A stretch of 64,000 bases of DNA from Brachybacterium sp042666875 (lineage in GTDB: Bacteria; Actinomycetota; Actinomycetes; Actinomycetales; Dermabacteraceae): contig NZ_JBHTCX010000011.1 in the NCBI RefSeq assembly GCF_042666875.1, positions 386,167-450,166 on the forward strand. The letters run 5' to 3'. A program made the translations under genes and the position numbers. Shown here piece after piece: positions 16,754 to 24,965 of this stretch; within the stretch, counting starts at the first letter, position 1, and every line of letters starts with the position of its first letter. The notes under the pieces were generated by a model. It was given only the letters and a program-made list of their open reading frames with translations. It was not told the DNA's origin and searched no databases.

Positions 16754-17685
16754 TACTCGTCTCCCACGGAGTCGAGGGGGCGGATGCTCACCAGCTCCCG
16801 CAGCCGGTGGACGGTCTCGCGGGTGCCCGAGCCCAGTCCGTGACGGGTGACGTTCAGGGCCCCGGCGGCCGCGCCCAGCGTCACGGCCTCCTGGAAGTCG
16901 GCTCCGTCGGCCATCGCGGCCGCGACCCCGGCGGTGAGCGAGTCGCCGCCGCCGTGGGTGTCCACGACCTCGAGCGTGGGCATCTGCACCTCGCTCAGCT
17001 CCCCGTCCGACAGCAGCAAGGTGGGCTCGTCCGCGCGGGTGACGATCGCATGGGAGGCCCCTTCCGACGTCAGCTGCTGCATCGCGCGGACCAGCTCGGG
17101 CACGTCGGTGCTCGCGGCGCGCCCGTCGGCCTCCAGCTCATCGTGGGCGGTCTTGACGACGCTGAGCCCGCCGGCGAGTGCCATGCTCAGCCGCTGCCCC
17201 GAGAGGTCGGCGATCACCTGGCAGCCCACGGTGTTCAGGTCGGAGGCGAGTCTGCGGTAGATCGTCGCGGGCACGATGTCCTCCCTCACCGCGCCGCTGA
17301 GCATCACGGTCCCGGCGTCCATGCCGGCCTTGAGGGTGAGGCCGTAGAGCTCGTCGAGGTCGTGGCGGGTGATCCGGTCTCCGCCGGCCTCGGCGATGCT
17401 CACCCGTTCGCCGTCGCGGCGGTCGTGGATGTAGGCGCCGTTGTGCGCGCTGCCGTCGACGGCGAGCAGCTCGATCCCTTCATCGTCGATCAGGTGGCGA
17501 AGCAGGCGGCCGGTCTCGCCGGCGATCACGGAGCACATCGTCACCTCGACGCCGAGGGCGCGCAGCATCCGTGCATGCCAGGTTCCCTGACCACCGGCGT
17601 GGATGTGGATCTCCGGCTCCCCGTGCTGCCCCTCCACCGTCACGGTGAGCACGGGTGCGGGCGCGAAGACGACGACGTGTCCCAT
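16753..17685 (-). CDS. PfkB-family sugar/nucleoside kinase
   Basis: 310 aa. It starts MGHVVVFAPAPVLTVTVEG, like 1-phosphofructokinase/tagatose-6-phosphate kinase (LacC/FruK) members. The N-terminal Gly motif is AGGQGTWHARMLRALG. The C-terminal anion-hole motif is DTHGGGDSLTAGVA, where most family members have GAGD; the catalytic aspartate is kept. The ATG at 17685 has GGAAGGAAG before it; the open frame extends upstream but through a repeat and is discarded. Followed by surE with 1-nt overlap. Substrate unknown. Confidence 0.85.
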   Translation of the reverse strand: MGHVVVFAPAPVLTVTVEGQHGEPEIHIHAGGQGTWHARMLRALGVEVTMCSVIAGETGRLLRHLIDDEGIELLAVDGSAHNGAYIHDRRDGERVSIAEAGGDRITRHDLDELYGLTLKAGMDAGTVMLSGAVREDIVPATIYRRLASDLNTVGCQVIADLSGQRLSMALAGGLSVVKTAHDELEADGRAASTDVPELVRAMQQLTSEGASHAIVTRADEPTLLLSDGELSEVQMPTLEVVDTHGGGDSLTAGVAAAMADGADFQEAVTLGAAAGALNVTRHGLGSGTRETVHRLRELVSIRPLDSVGDE

Positions 17686-17801
17686 GTGCGCTTCCTTCCG
17701 TCGACCTGTCCGGGTCGCTGGCACCGCAGGGTACGTGGCGGGAACGCGCAGGGGAACGGTTGGTCCGAGTGGTCGGTCGGTGCCTGCGTCGGGTGGGGCA
17801 C

Positions 17802-17873
17802 GGGTGGCATCGGGCACCTGGCAAGAAAGTGGGACCCGGGTGGCATCGGGCATCTGGCACGAAGGTGTAGCAC
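17802..17873. repeat. 36-bp tandem duplication upstream of the PfkB gene
   Basis: Units at 17802-17837 and 17838-17873 share GGGTGGCATCGGGCA, CTGGCA and GAA-GTG blocks; a partial unit precedes them. They lie 117-188 bp upstream of the kinase start. Together with the palindrome at 17989 they fill the 441-base gap between the kinase and the adenosine deaminase-like gene. I see no gene there. Confidence 0.75.
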
Positions 17874-17988
17874 AGCGGCACGCGACCCCTCTGAGAGAAG
17901 GGCACGGGTCGGTCAGCTACAGGTTCGTGCCAGCGCCCGCCGCGCCGGCGGAGGAGAGTTGGGCGAGAACCGGTTTCGACCTGCTCGG

Positions 17989-18045
17989 CGGTACTCCAGC
18001 GTCCCGACGCGGCATATATGGCCGCGCCTGGTCGTGTGAGTACCG
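17989..18045. repeat. 57-bp nested palindrome, copy 2
   Basis: Same element as 9228-9284 with identical length: outer arms CGGTACTC (17989-17996) and GAGTACCG (18038-18045), inner CGCGGC-ATATATG-GCCGCG. Base changes are confined to the linkers between arms. The flanks CTCGG (left) and CAGCAGGA (right) are kept. It lies 82 bp beyond the 3' end of the adenosine deaminase-like gene, upstream of the PfkB gene. Confidence 0.85.
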
Positions 18046-18126
18046 TTCAGCAGGAGTCGGCCCGCCGCCCCGCGCTGCAGCGAGCGCGCCTGTTCCGTGC
18101 GCCGCGCGCCTACCCCTCCCGCGCGC

Positions 18127-19656
18127 CTATTCCTCCCGCGCGGCACGGAAGGCCGGCAGCACGACCTCCTCGCGCAGCTCCCGCCGCTGCTCCGCGGGGG
18201 CGAAGCCCGCATCCAGGCCCGTCAGCACGATCTGCTCCAGCTCCTCGAGGCTCCAGTCGAAGGTGCTCGCGGAGATCGCCATCTCCCGGGAGGTGCTGGT
18301 GCGGCTCATCAGCCGGTTGTCCGAGCTGATCGCCACCGCGAAGCCGTGCTGGTGCAGGGGACCGACAGGGTGGCCAGCGAGATCGGTCGCCGCGCCGGTC
18401 TGCAGATTCGAGCTCGGGCACACCTCGAGGCAGACCTGCTCGCGGTGGATGCGGGCGGCGGTCGGCCCGAGCTCGTCATCGGAGATGTCCTCGATCAGCC
18501 GCACGCCGTGCCCGATCCGCTCGGCCCCGCAGTCCAGTGCGTCGGCGATCGAGGCGGGCCTGTCGGCCTCGCCGGCGTGGATCGTCACCCGCACCCCGTG
18601 GCGCCGGGCGAGGTCGAACTGGGCGCGGAACCGGCTCGCAGGGAAACCGGCTTCGGGCCCGGCGAGGTCGATGCCCACCACGCCGGAATCGCGACGGGCG
18701 CGGGCGATCTCGACCAGGTCATCGCTGGGCTCGAGGTGACGGAGGTAGGCCAGCAGCTGGCCGACGACGATCCGGTGCCCGCCGGCCGCGGCAGCCGCCA
18801 CGCCCTCGTCGAGCCCGTCCTGGACGGCCTGGACCGCCTCATCGAGGGTGAGCCCGGCGCCGGTGTGCTGGTGGGGAGCCCACCGAGTCTCGGCGTAGAC
18901 GACCCCGTCGGCGGCCATGTCCTCCACGAATTCGCGGGCGATGCGGCGCAGCTCGGGAGCCGTCTGCATGAGGGCGAGGGTGCGCTCGAAGGTGGAGAGG
19001 TAGGCCGGCAGGGAGCCGGAATCGGCGGTGGCGCGGAACCACTCGGCGATCTCCTCCGCGCTCTGACCGGGCGGGTCGATGTCGTGGTCGCGGCACAGCT
19101 CGAGCACGGTCTCGGGGCGCAGGCCGCCGTCGAGGTGGTCGTGCAGGGCGACCTTGGGCAGGGACCGGACGTCATCGGCGTGGAGGTGCATCAGGGCAGG
19201 ATATGCCGAGCCTGTGTTCTTGTACTGCTGCGACAGGACCTCGGCGGCGTGGGCGTCGGCCCGGCACGTCGACATCGGCACCTGCTCGAAAGAACTGCGC
19301 GGCACGGGGTCGCGACACAGGCGAGCAGTGCGGGCCTCGTCCCAGTCGACATGCACGAACCAGCCGCCCTCCTCATGGGCAACGTCCCGCACGACCCCGA
19401 CGGCACATATCTCCTGTCGCCGGGAGAGGTAGGCCCAGATCAGGTCGCCGATCTGCATCGTGCGGAACCCGCTGCGCAGGCACCACCGCTCGACCGGCTG
19501 CGACCGTGCGATCGCCTCCCACACGGCGGTGGCATCGCGCCTCTCGAGCCAGTCACCGGGTTGGTGCTCGAGATGGGCGGCCGGGTTGATGGGCAGCAGC
19601 CACTGCGTGCGGGCGGTGCCGTCCGGATCGGTGCCGATCGAGTGATGCGCGTTCAC
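18127..19656 (-). CDS. Adenosine deaminase-family protein with extra N-terminal domain
   Basis: 509 aa. Residues about 165-505 are a complete adenosine/AMP deaminase-type TIM barrel: metal ligands in LHDHLDGGLRP, HAGEA with the catalytic glutamate, GHGVRL, CPSSNLQTGA and SSDNRLMS. The first 155 residues are extra: WLLPINPAAHLEHQPGDWL, then RTMQIGDLIWAYLS and ICAVGVVRDVAHEE, a pattern reminiscent of EVE/PUA-like folds. No ribosome-binding site precedes the internal ATG at the deaminase boundary, so a true fusion is likely. The GTG at 19656 follows AAAGGACC. Purine salvage is the default role; the EVE-like call is tentative. Confidence 0.85.
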   Translation of the reverse strand: MNAHHSIGTDPDGTARTQWLLPINPAAHLEHQPGDWLERRDATAVWEAIARSQPVERWCLRSGFRTMQIGDLIWAYLSRRQEICAVGVVRDVAHEEGGWFVHVDWDEARTARLCRDPVPRSSFEQVPMSTCRADAHAAEVLSQQYKNTGSAYPALMHLHADDVRSLPKVALHDHLDGGLRPETVLELCRDHDIDPPGQSAEEIAEWFRATADSGSLPAYLSTFERTLALMQTAPELRRIAREFVEDMAADGVVYAETRWAPHQHTGAGLTLDEAVQAVQDGLDEGVAAAAAGGHRIVVGQLLAYLRHLEPSDDLVEIARARRDSGVVGIDLAGPEAGFPASRFRAQFDLARRHGVRVTIHAGEADRPASIADALDCGAERIGHGVRLIEDISDDELGPTAARIHREQVCLEVCPSSNLQTGAATDLAGHPVGPLHQHGFAVAISSDNRLMSRTSTSREMAISASTFDWSLEELEQIVLTGLDAGFAPAEQRRELREEVVLPAFRAAREE

Positions 19657-19694
19657 ATAGGTCCTTTCCGTCGCCCGGGCGCCACGATGCGTCA

Positions 19695-19709
19695 GGATAA
19701 AAGTTATCC
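19695..19709. promoter_or_regulatory. Palindrome upstream of the deaminase gene
   Basis: GGATAA-AAG-TTATCC, a perfect 6-bp inverted repeat 39 bp upstream of the GTG start at 19656. An AT-rich palindrome in a GC-rich promoter region is a good repressor-site candidate. The cognate regulator is unknown. Confidence 0.45.
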
Positions 19710-19801
19710 GTACACCTCACGTCGCGCTCTCCTCGATGACGGGGGCGACAGTGGTTCGGGCGCGGATATGCGAGAACCCGGGTGGCCTTTCCAGCAGCGC
19801 T

Positions 19802-19830
19802 CTACAGATGTAGTGTCTCTACATCTGTAG
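19802..19830. promoter_or_regulatory. Paired operator palindromes before the FAD monooxygenase
   Basis: CTACAGATGTAG (19802-19813) and CTACATCTGTAG (19819-19830) are exact reverse complements separated by 5 bp, and each holds TACA-N2-TGTA. The pair ends 28 bp before the ATG at 19859. TACANNTGTA is the known CopY/BlaI-type operator core, but a TetR gene follows the monooxygenase and is an equally good candidate. Binding protein unproven. Confidence 0.65.
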
Positions 19831-19858
19831 GGAGTGAGTGGCGTACGGAGGATGGACC

Positions 19859-21025
19859 ATGCGGATCTTGATCGTGGGCGCCGGCATCGCCGGCCTGACG
19901 CTCGCGGCGCTGCTGCAGCGCCAGGGCGAGTCGCCGACGGTGATCGACCGCCGCAATGAGGACGCCCACCTCGGCTACGGTCTCGCGCTGTGGCCGCACG
20001 GCAGCCGCGTCTTCCACGCCCTCGGCGTCCACGACGCCTTCGCCGAACGCAGCGAACCGATGAGCCGCTACGTCGCGCGGGACGGGGCCGGCACCGAACT
20101 GACCTCCTCGTCGATGCCCGAGAGCATCGCCGAGTACGGCCACCTCGGCATCATCGACCGCGGCGACCTGCTGGGCATCCTGCGCGGCGCCGCCGACGAG
20201 CTCGACCTCCGCGACGGGGTCAGCATCGAGCGCCTCACCCCGCGCGGCGACCAGGTCGAGACCGAGCTGAGCGATGGCACCGAGGCGAGCTTCGACCTCG
20301 TCGTCGGCGCCGACGGGATTCACTCCCGGGTGCGCGAGCTGATGCTCGGCCGGCGGATACCCGACCACGACACCGGCTGGGGCTGCTACGTGTGGTGGGC
20401 CGATGCCGACCTGGCGGCCCCGGGGGAGACCACCGAGCGCTGGGGCGCCGGCAGCTTCCTGGGCACCTACCCCAGCCGCGACCGACTGTGCGTCATCGCC
20501 GGGGCGCCGCTGGAGACGCTCCGCGGCGATGCGGCCGACGGGGTCGGCCGCGCCGACGGGGCCGGCCGCGCCGCCCGCCTCGCCTCTCTGCTTCGGCCCT
20601 ACGGCGTGCCAGTCGACCGCTACCTCGCCGACCTCCCGGCCGACGACGAGCCGCTGTTCCTATGGCGCATGGCCGACGTGCGCTCACCGCTTTGGACCGA
20701 CGGCCGCATCGCCCTGGTCGGCGACGCGGCCGCCGCGTTCCTGCCCACCGCCGGCATCGGAGCGTCCATGGCACTGGAATCCGCCGCCGCCCTGGCCGAC
20801 GAGCTCTCCCGCACTGACGAGACGTACGTGGCCAAGGCGCTGGAGCTCTACGAACGCCGACGGCGCCGGCGGGTCGAGGGCGCCCAGACTCAGTCGCGCC
20901 GGCTGGCGACGCTGATGTTCGTCCGCTCACCGGTCGCGGCCTGGGCCCGCGACCAGGCCCTGCGCCACGCCACCATGGAGCAGGTCGTCGGCCCGCTGAT
21001 CAAGGACCTCCGCCGGCCGATCTGA
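19859..21025 (+). CDS. FAD-dependent monooxygenase (aromatic hydroxylase type)
   Basis: 388 aa, group A flavoprotein hydroxylase like PHBH/TetX. The FAD-binding GAGIAGLTLAALL is at about 7-19; the DG motif region is LVVGADGIHSRVRELM; the second FAD site, ALVGDAAAAFLPTAGIGASM, begins near 285. It would hydroxylate a small, probably aromatic or antibiotic-like substrate with NAD(P)H and oxygen. The ATG follows GGAGGA; a GTG 21 bp upstream is weaker. A striking operator pair lies in its promoter and a TetR regulator is encoded 155 bp downstream, together suggesting a substrate-induced detoxification unit. Confidence 0.9.
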   Translation: MRILIVGAGIAGLTLAALLQRQGESPTVIDRRNEDAHLGYGLALWPHGSRVFHALGVHDAFAERSEPMSRYVARDGAGTELTSSSMPESIAEYGHLGIIDRGDLLGILRGAADELDLRDGVSIERLTPRGDQVETELSDGTEASFDLVVGADGIHSRVRELMLGRRIPDHDTGWGCYVWWADADLAAPGETTERWGAGSFLGTYPSRDRLCVIAGAPLETLRGDAADGVGRADGAGRAARLASLLRPYGVPVDRYLADLPADDEPLFLWRMADVRSPLWTDGRIALVGDAAAAFLPTAGIGASMALESAAALADELSRTDETYVAKALELYERRRRRRVEGAQTQSRRLATLMFVRSPVAAWARDQALRHATMEQVVGPLIKDLRRPI

Positions 21026-21064
21026 GGCGCCGCCTCCCCGCGGAACCGGACCGCTCAGCGGGGT

Positions 21065-21096
21065 AGGTTCCCAAAAGGTCCCACCAGGTGGAACCT
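21065..21096. promoter_or_regulatory. Inverted repeat upstream of the TetR gene
   Basis: AGGTTCC (21065-21071) and GGAACCT (21090-21096) are exact reverse complements with an 18-bp spacer, 85 bp before the TetR start; GGTCCC and GGAACC motifs recur nearby. Possible autoregulatory site. Positional evidence only. Confidence 0.35.
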
Positions 21097-21180
21097 CTCG
21101 GAACCGAGTTGCTCCGAGTAGGCACCGAGAGCGGAGGATCTGGCATGCGTGGCAAGGGCGAGCACGAGAGAGGAGGGGCC

Positions 21181-21723
21181 ATGTCGGCTGTGGATGAGCG
21201 CCGGGAACGGATCGCGGACGCGGTCATCGACGTCCTCGCCGAGCGCGGGAGCCGGGGCCTGACCCATCGGGCGGTCGACGAGGTGGCGGGGCTGCCGACG
21301 GGCTCGACCTCCTACTACTTCCGCACCCGCGCGGCCCTTCTCGCCGCGGCCGTGCCCCGACTGGCCGAGCTCGACGTCTGGGCGCTGGACGGCAGCGACC
21401 AGCACCAGCAACTCGTGGCCATCCTCCACGACGCGCTGCACGGAGCCGGCCGGCGCCGCACTCTCGCCCGCTACGAGCTGGTGCTGGAGGCCGCGCGACG
21501 TCCAGAGATCCAGCGCGCCATGGCGGAGGGCAATGCCCGCGTCATCCAACGCGTCGCGGCCCTGTTCCCCGCGGCCTCGGATGCCGAGGCGCAACGCCGC
21601 GCCCGCGACGTGCTCGCCCTGGTCGACGGGCTGTTGCTGTTGAACGTGACCTGTCCGGAACAGCAGCGCATCCCTGCCGAGGAGATCGCCGCGTCGGTGG
21701 TCCGGGTACTCGAGCTGCCTTGA
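21181..21723 (+). CDS. TetR-family regulator
   Basis: 180 aa. The helix-turn-helix is in the first 60 residues (RIADAVIDVLAERGSRGLTH, then GSTSYYFRTRAALL); the C-terminus is an all-helical TetR ligand domain of the YxAF/PaaX-like short type. The ATG at 21181 follows GAGAGGAGGGG. It lies downstream of and in line with the FAD monooxygenase and is its most likely regulator. Confidence 0.88.
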   Translation: MSAVDERRERIADAVIDVLAERGSRGLTHRAVDEVAGLPTGSTSYYFRTRAALLAAAVPRLAELDVWALDGSDQHQQLVAILHDALHGAGRRRTLARYELVLEAARRPEIQRAMAEGNARVIQRVAALFPAASDAEAQRRARDVLALVDGLLLLNVTCPEQQRIPAEEIAASVVRVLELP

Positions 21724-21989
21724 GCCCCGTGACTTGGGCCGGGAGCGGCCCGGAGCCCCGTGACCCTGGCCCTGCCCATCCCTGAGCCAGGTGACCCTGA
21801 GCCTCGGAAGGCCTGAGACAGGGGTGGCGATAGCTGCCGGCGGCGGTCACCACCGTGTGGTCCGACGACGGATATCGGGTGCGCCCGCTCGTTGCCCATG
21901 CCACGATCGCGAGCGAATGCCGAGCGCATAGCAGGGCCGCGACGCCTCGCCAGGATCTCTGTGCTGACCTGGTGGCATACGCGTCTGTA

Positions 21990-22319
21990 CCGTCGGCGCG
22001 CCTGACCACTCTGATCACGGTCACGATCAGCGTGGCCACCTTGTACGTGGCCCTGTTCGTGCTGAACCTCGACGTGGCGTGGTTCCTGGTGCCCCAGGAG
22101 TACTTGGAGACCACGCTCATACACAAGGCCGCATTGGGCACGTACATGTCGCTGGCTTAGGGCTTCTCGACCATGGGCGTGCTCGCCGGCGCGGTCGGCT
22201 CCAGCTTCGAGTCCGACGAGTCCGTGCGGCAGGTCGCCTACGGCCAGCGCGAGAAGTACCGGCTGCGCAGCATCGGTGACTCCACCGAGTCCCCGGCGGA
22301 AATGGCGCGCGCCGAGTGA
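21990..22319 (+). pseudogene. Truncated membrane-protein pseudogene with in-frame stop
   Basis: The reading frame through 22319 is similar to the C-terminal third of the intact membrane protein at 25542-26627: TLITVTISVATLYVALFVL matches its first late transmembrane helix, and VLAGAVGSSFESDESVRQVA matches its TLAGALGSNFDNEDAVRLAT. A TAG at 22158-22160 interrupts the frame between the two matching parts, and the N-terminal two thirds are missing. The rest of the 21724-22446 gap holds short GC-rich direct repeats of the type GAGCC-GTGACC-T near 21724-21810 and no convincing gene. Confidence 0.75.
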
Positions 22320-22446
22320 GACGGGTCGACCCGGCGGCGATGGCGCGCGCGGAGTCAGGCACCTCGGCCCCCGCGGAATCGGCGCACGGAGCGAAACCGG
22401 CCGGCCCGCCTGTGGTGACACGGGACGACCGCGGCGACGCCCGGCC

Positions 22447-23166
22447 TCACCGCAGCAGGATCAGCTGGCGCAGCCACGGCACGTGCTCGCCCAGCAACGC
22501 GAACATCCCGTCCCCGAGCACGGCCAGGGCGCCGGCCGAGAGTACGGCCGCCAGCGCGCCCTGCAGCAACTGGCGGCGCGGCCCGATCAGCTCCATCACC
22601 CGCTCCGCGAAGCGTTCGTGCCGACCGACGGCTGCGGCGATCGTGACCGCCACCAGCGGAGCCTGGTAGACGAGGTTCCACAGCACCAGCAGCAGCGCGC
22701 GCACCGCCAGCCGCGGCTCCTGGGCCGCCATGCCCACGGAGATCGCGAAGCCCGGGTCGGCCAGGGCGGTGCCCGCGAACGCGACGCCGGCCATGACCAG
22801 CGGCACGGCGCCCAGGCGCTGCGGGGAGCTGCGGTTCTGCAGCGGGCCGTGCGGCGTGGGCGGCCGCCCGGCCTCGCGCGCCTGGTGCACGGCGAAGCCC
22901 GCGAGAGCGAGGCCGGCCACGACCTCGATCGCCCCGATCGCGTCGCTGGATTCCAGGACCGGCCGCAGCCAGCGCTCCAGCAGCGTCAGCAGCGGGTGCA
23001 GGAAAAGGGTGGCGGCGATGATCACCGTGGCGTAGCCGCCGTGGAAAGCCAGCAGATGGCGCAGGCGACCTCCGCGCAGCAGCACGCTGATCGCGATCAC
23101 GCCGCCCAGCACGTCCACCGTGACCACGGCCAGCCCGAAGAACGCGAGAATCCCGGCGAAGGTCAT
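22447..23166 (-). CDS. Polytopic membrane protein (LysE/GAP-like)
   Basis: 239 aa with about six hydrophobic segments (FAGILAFFGLAVVTVDVLGG; LLAFHGGYATVIIAATLFLH; AIEVVAGLALAGFAVH; VPLVMAGVAFAGTALADPGF; ALLLVLWNLVYQAPLVAVTI; a final LLQGALAAVLSAGALAVL). The pattern of paired helices around a polar loop resembles the GAP/LysE/CcdA-like exporter group. No clear orthologue recognised. It stands alone between decayed sequence on both sides. Confidence 0.7.
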   Translation of the reverse strand: MTFAGILAFFGLAVVTVDVLGGVIAISVLLRGGRLRHLLAFHGGYATVIIAATLFLHPLLTLLERWLRPVLESSDAIGAIEVVAGLALAGFAVHQAREAGRPPTPHGPLQNRSSPQRLGAVPLVMAGVAFAGTALADPGFAISVGMAAQEPRLAVRALLLVLWNLVYQAPLVAVTIAAAVGRHERFAERVMELIGPRRQLLQGALAAVLSAGALAVLGDGMFALLGEHVPWLRQLILLR

Positions 23167-23318
23167 GTCCGCAGGCTACGAGACTCTCAGAACCTCGCAC
23201 GACAGGGTAAGTCGCCCGCACGTATGGGGGCCCTTCACCTGCGCGGGCGCTTAGTTCCCGCGGCCGTCAGGCCAGCGGGACTCGGCCGCCTGAATTTATC
23301 GGTGGGTCACCACCTGAT

Positions 23319-23622
23319 GCTTCACTGCGACGTCACGTTGCCACAACGACACCGGCTCGGGAGGCCCTATCCCGGCATCCGTCCCGGCCACGCCGCACGG
23401 CCGTCGCCGCCTGTCACCACCGGCTTCGTCATCGGCTCTCTGGCCCGCTTCTCCCTGCTGGATTCCCGCCAGTTCCGCGACCCCGAGCCCGAGCTGCGGG
23501 TCGATTTCACCGATCCCGCTGCCGAGACCATCGGTGTGGAGCTGGTGTGCACCTCGGTCGCCTCCGACCGGGACGGAGCCCAGAACGACGGCTACACGTC
23601 GGATTGGACCCAGCACGAGTAG
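23319..23622 (+). pseudogene. Internally deleted phoD-like remnant
   Basis: Three blocks match the intact PhoD-like gene at 30756-32306 and its leader, in order: the leader and start region (CGACACC-GCTCGGGAG-CCCTAT, with the ATG lost), a middle block encoding GSLARFSLLDSRQFRDP, and a late block encoding DFTDPAAETIGVELVCTS to SDWTQHE, ended by TAG. The intervening parts are deleted. It is therefore a relic of a second copy. The gap 23167-23318 shows nothing else. Confidence 0.88.
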
Positions 23623-23705
23623 TCTGAGGTCTCTTCGTAACGTGGGTGCCGGCACCGGGTGTCGTGGCTGCGACCAGCAGTGATGCTCCAGGGAAGGACA
23701 GCATC

Positions 23706-24602
23706 ATGGAACCGAGATGTGCGGTCGTGGTCGGCTTGGACGTGGTTAAGAGCGAGCATCACGCCTGCGCTCTGGACCCCGACGGGAACCGGCTGTTCGA
23801 CAAGCCTCTGCCGCAGGACGAGGCCCAGCGCCGAGAGCTGTTCACCAGCCTGCAGAACCATGGCGAAGTGCTGATGGTCGTCGGCCAGCCCAACCCCAAC
23901 ACCATCGGTGCGCTGCCGATTGCAGTCGCCCGCGACGTCGGTTGCACCGTCGCCTATCTCCCGGGGCTGGCGATGCGGAAGGCCGCGGACCTGTATCCGG
24001 GCAGGTCGAAGACCGATGCGCGGGATGCGTTCATCATCGCCGACACCGCTCGCACCATGCCCCACACCCTTCGCAGCGTGGACCGTGACAGCGAGGTCCT
24101 CTCTTCCCTGAAGGTCCTCGCGGGCTGCGATAAGGACCTCGCCCATGAGACCACGAGGGCTCTGAACCGGATTCGCTCTCTGCTGGCGCAGATCCATCCC
24201 GCCCTCGAATGGGTCGTCACCGGTGGGAGCCTGGCCACGGGCTGGTCCTCGACCTCCTGGAGAAGTTCGGCGGCCCAACGGGGCTGAAGGCTGCGGGGCG
24301 CGGCAGAGTGCTGCGGTTCGCCCGCTCCCGTTCCCGGCGCGGTCCCGAAGCGCTGGTCGACCAGACCTTCAGTGCACTTGGCGAGCAGACCGTGGTCGTT
24401 CCCGCCACCGCGGCGGTGGAGATGGTGGTCCCACGGGTTGCTGGTCAGCTCAAGGAGCAACGGGCCACCGTGGCTCGGGAGGTCGAGGCAACGTTGGAGG
24501 ACTTCGCTCTCGCTTCGGTCTTGATGAGCATGCTGGGGATCGGCATCAAAACCGCCGCTCAAATCCTCCTGGCCATCGGCGACGGCACCGCCTTCGAGCC
24601 CG
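23706..24602 (+). pseudogene. IS110-family transposase, frameshifted and truncated
   Basis: The N-terminal part (VVVGLDVVKSEHHACALD, GRSKTDARDAFIIADTAR) is the DEDD RuvC-like domain of IS110 transposases. A frameshift near 24230 moves the reading frame to LVLDLLEKFGGPTGLKAAGR and on to GIGIKTAAQILLAIGDGTAF, the transposase_20 domain, which stops abruptly near 24602 where IS3-like sequence begins. Inactive. Confidence 0.88.
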
Positions 24603-24899
24603 CGAGGAGTCCTCCGAGCTGGGTGATGCGCGTCGGCGGATCCGGCCGCTGGAGCAGGAGAACGAGGTCCTGCGCCGCGCGGCCGCCTACCTCTCGCAGG
24701 CGAACCTGCCGGGAAAATCCTCTTGTGGCTGACCGATATCACCGAGCACTGGACCGACGAGGGCAAGCTCTACCTCTGCGCGATCAAGGACGTGTTCTCT
24801 CGCGGGATCCTCGGCTACTCCATCAGCGACCGGATGAAGGCCCGACTGGCGGTAAAGGCCTTGGACAAGGGCGTGCCACGGGACAGACCTCCGCGATGA
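24603..24899 (+). mobile_element. IS3-family fragment (end of orfA plus middle of orfB)
   Basis: One frame reads ELGDARRRIRPLEQENEVLR, the coiled-coil tail of an IS3 orfA. From about 24719 another frame reads WLTDITEHWTDEGKLYLCAI, KDVFSRGILGYSISDRMKAR and on to a stop at 24899, the first part of the DDE integrase core of orfB. The orfB N-terminus and the rest of the DDE domain are missing. It abuts the truncated IS110 gene. Non-functional. Confidence 0.85.
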
Positions 24900-24965
24900 G
24901 CCCTGGTAGGCCCGCGCCCGGAGGCCCCGGCTCCAGCACTGGGGTCCGTGGGCGGCTGAAAGCCA

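Noticed and set aside
22158..22160. TAG read-through or pyrrolysine codon
   Set aside because: The gene also lacks its N-terminal two thirds and has an intact homologue nearby; ordinary pseudogene decay is simpler.
23706..24899. Programmed frameshift in an active IS
   Set aside because: IS110 transposases are single-frame, and the sequence is cut off by an unrelated IS3 fragment; this is decay.
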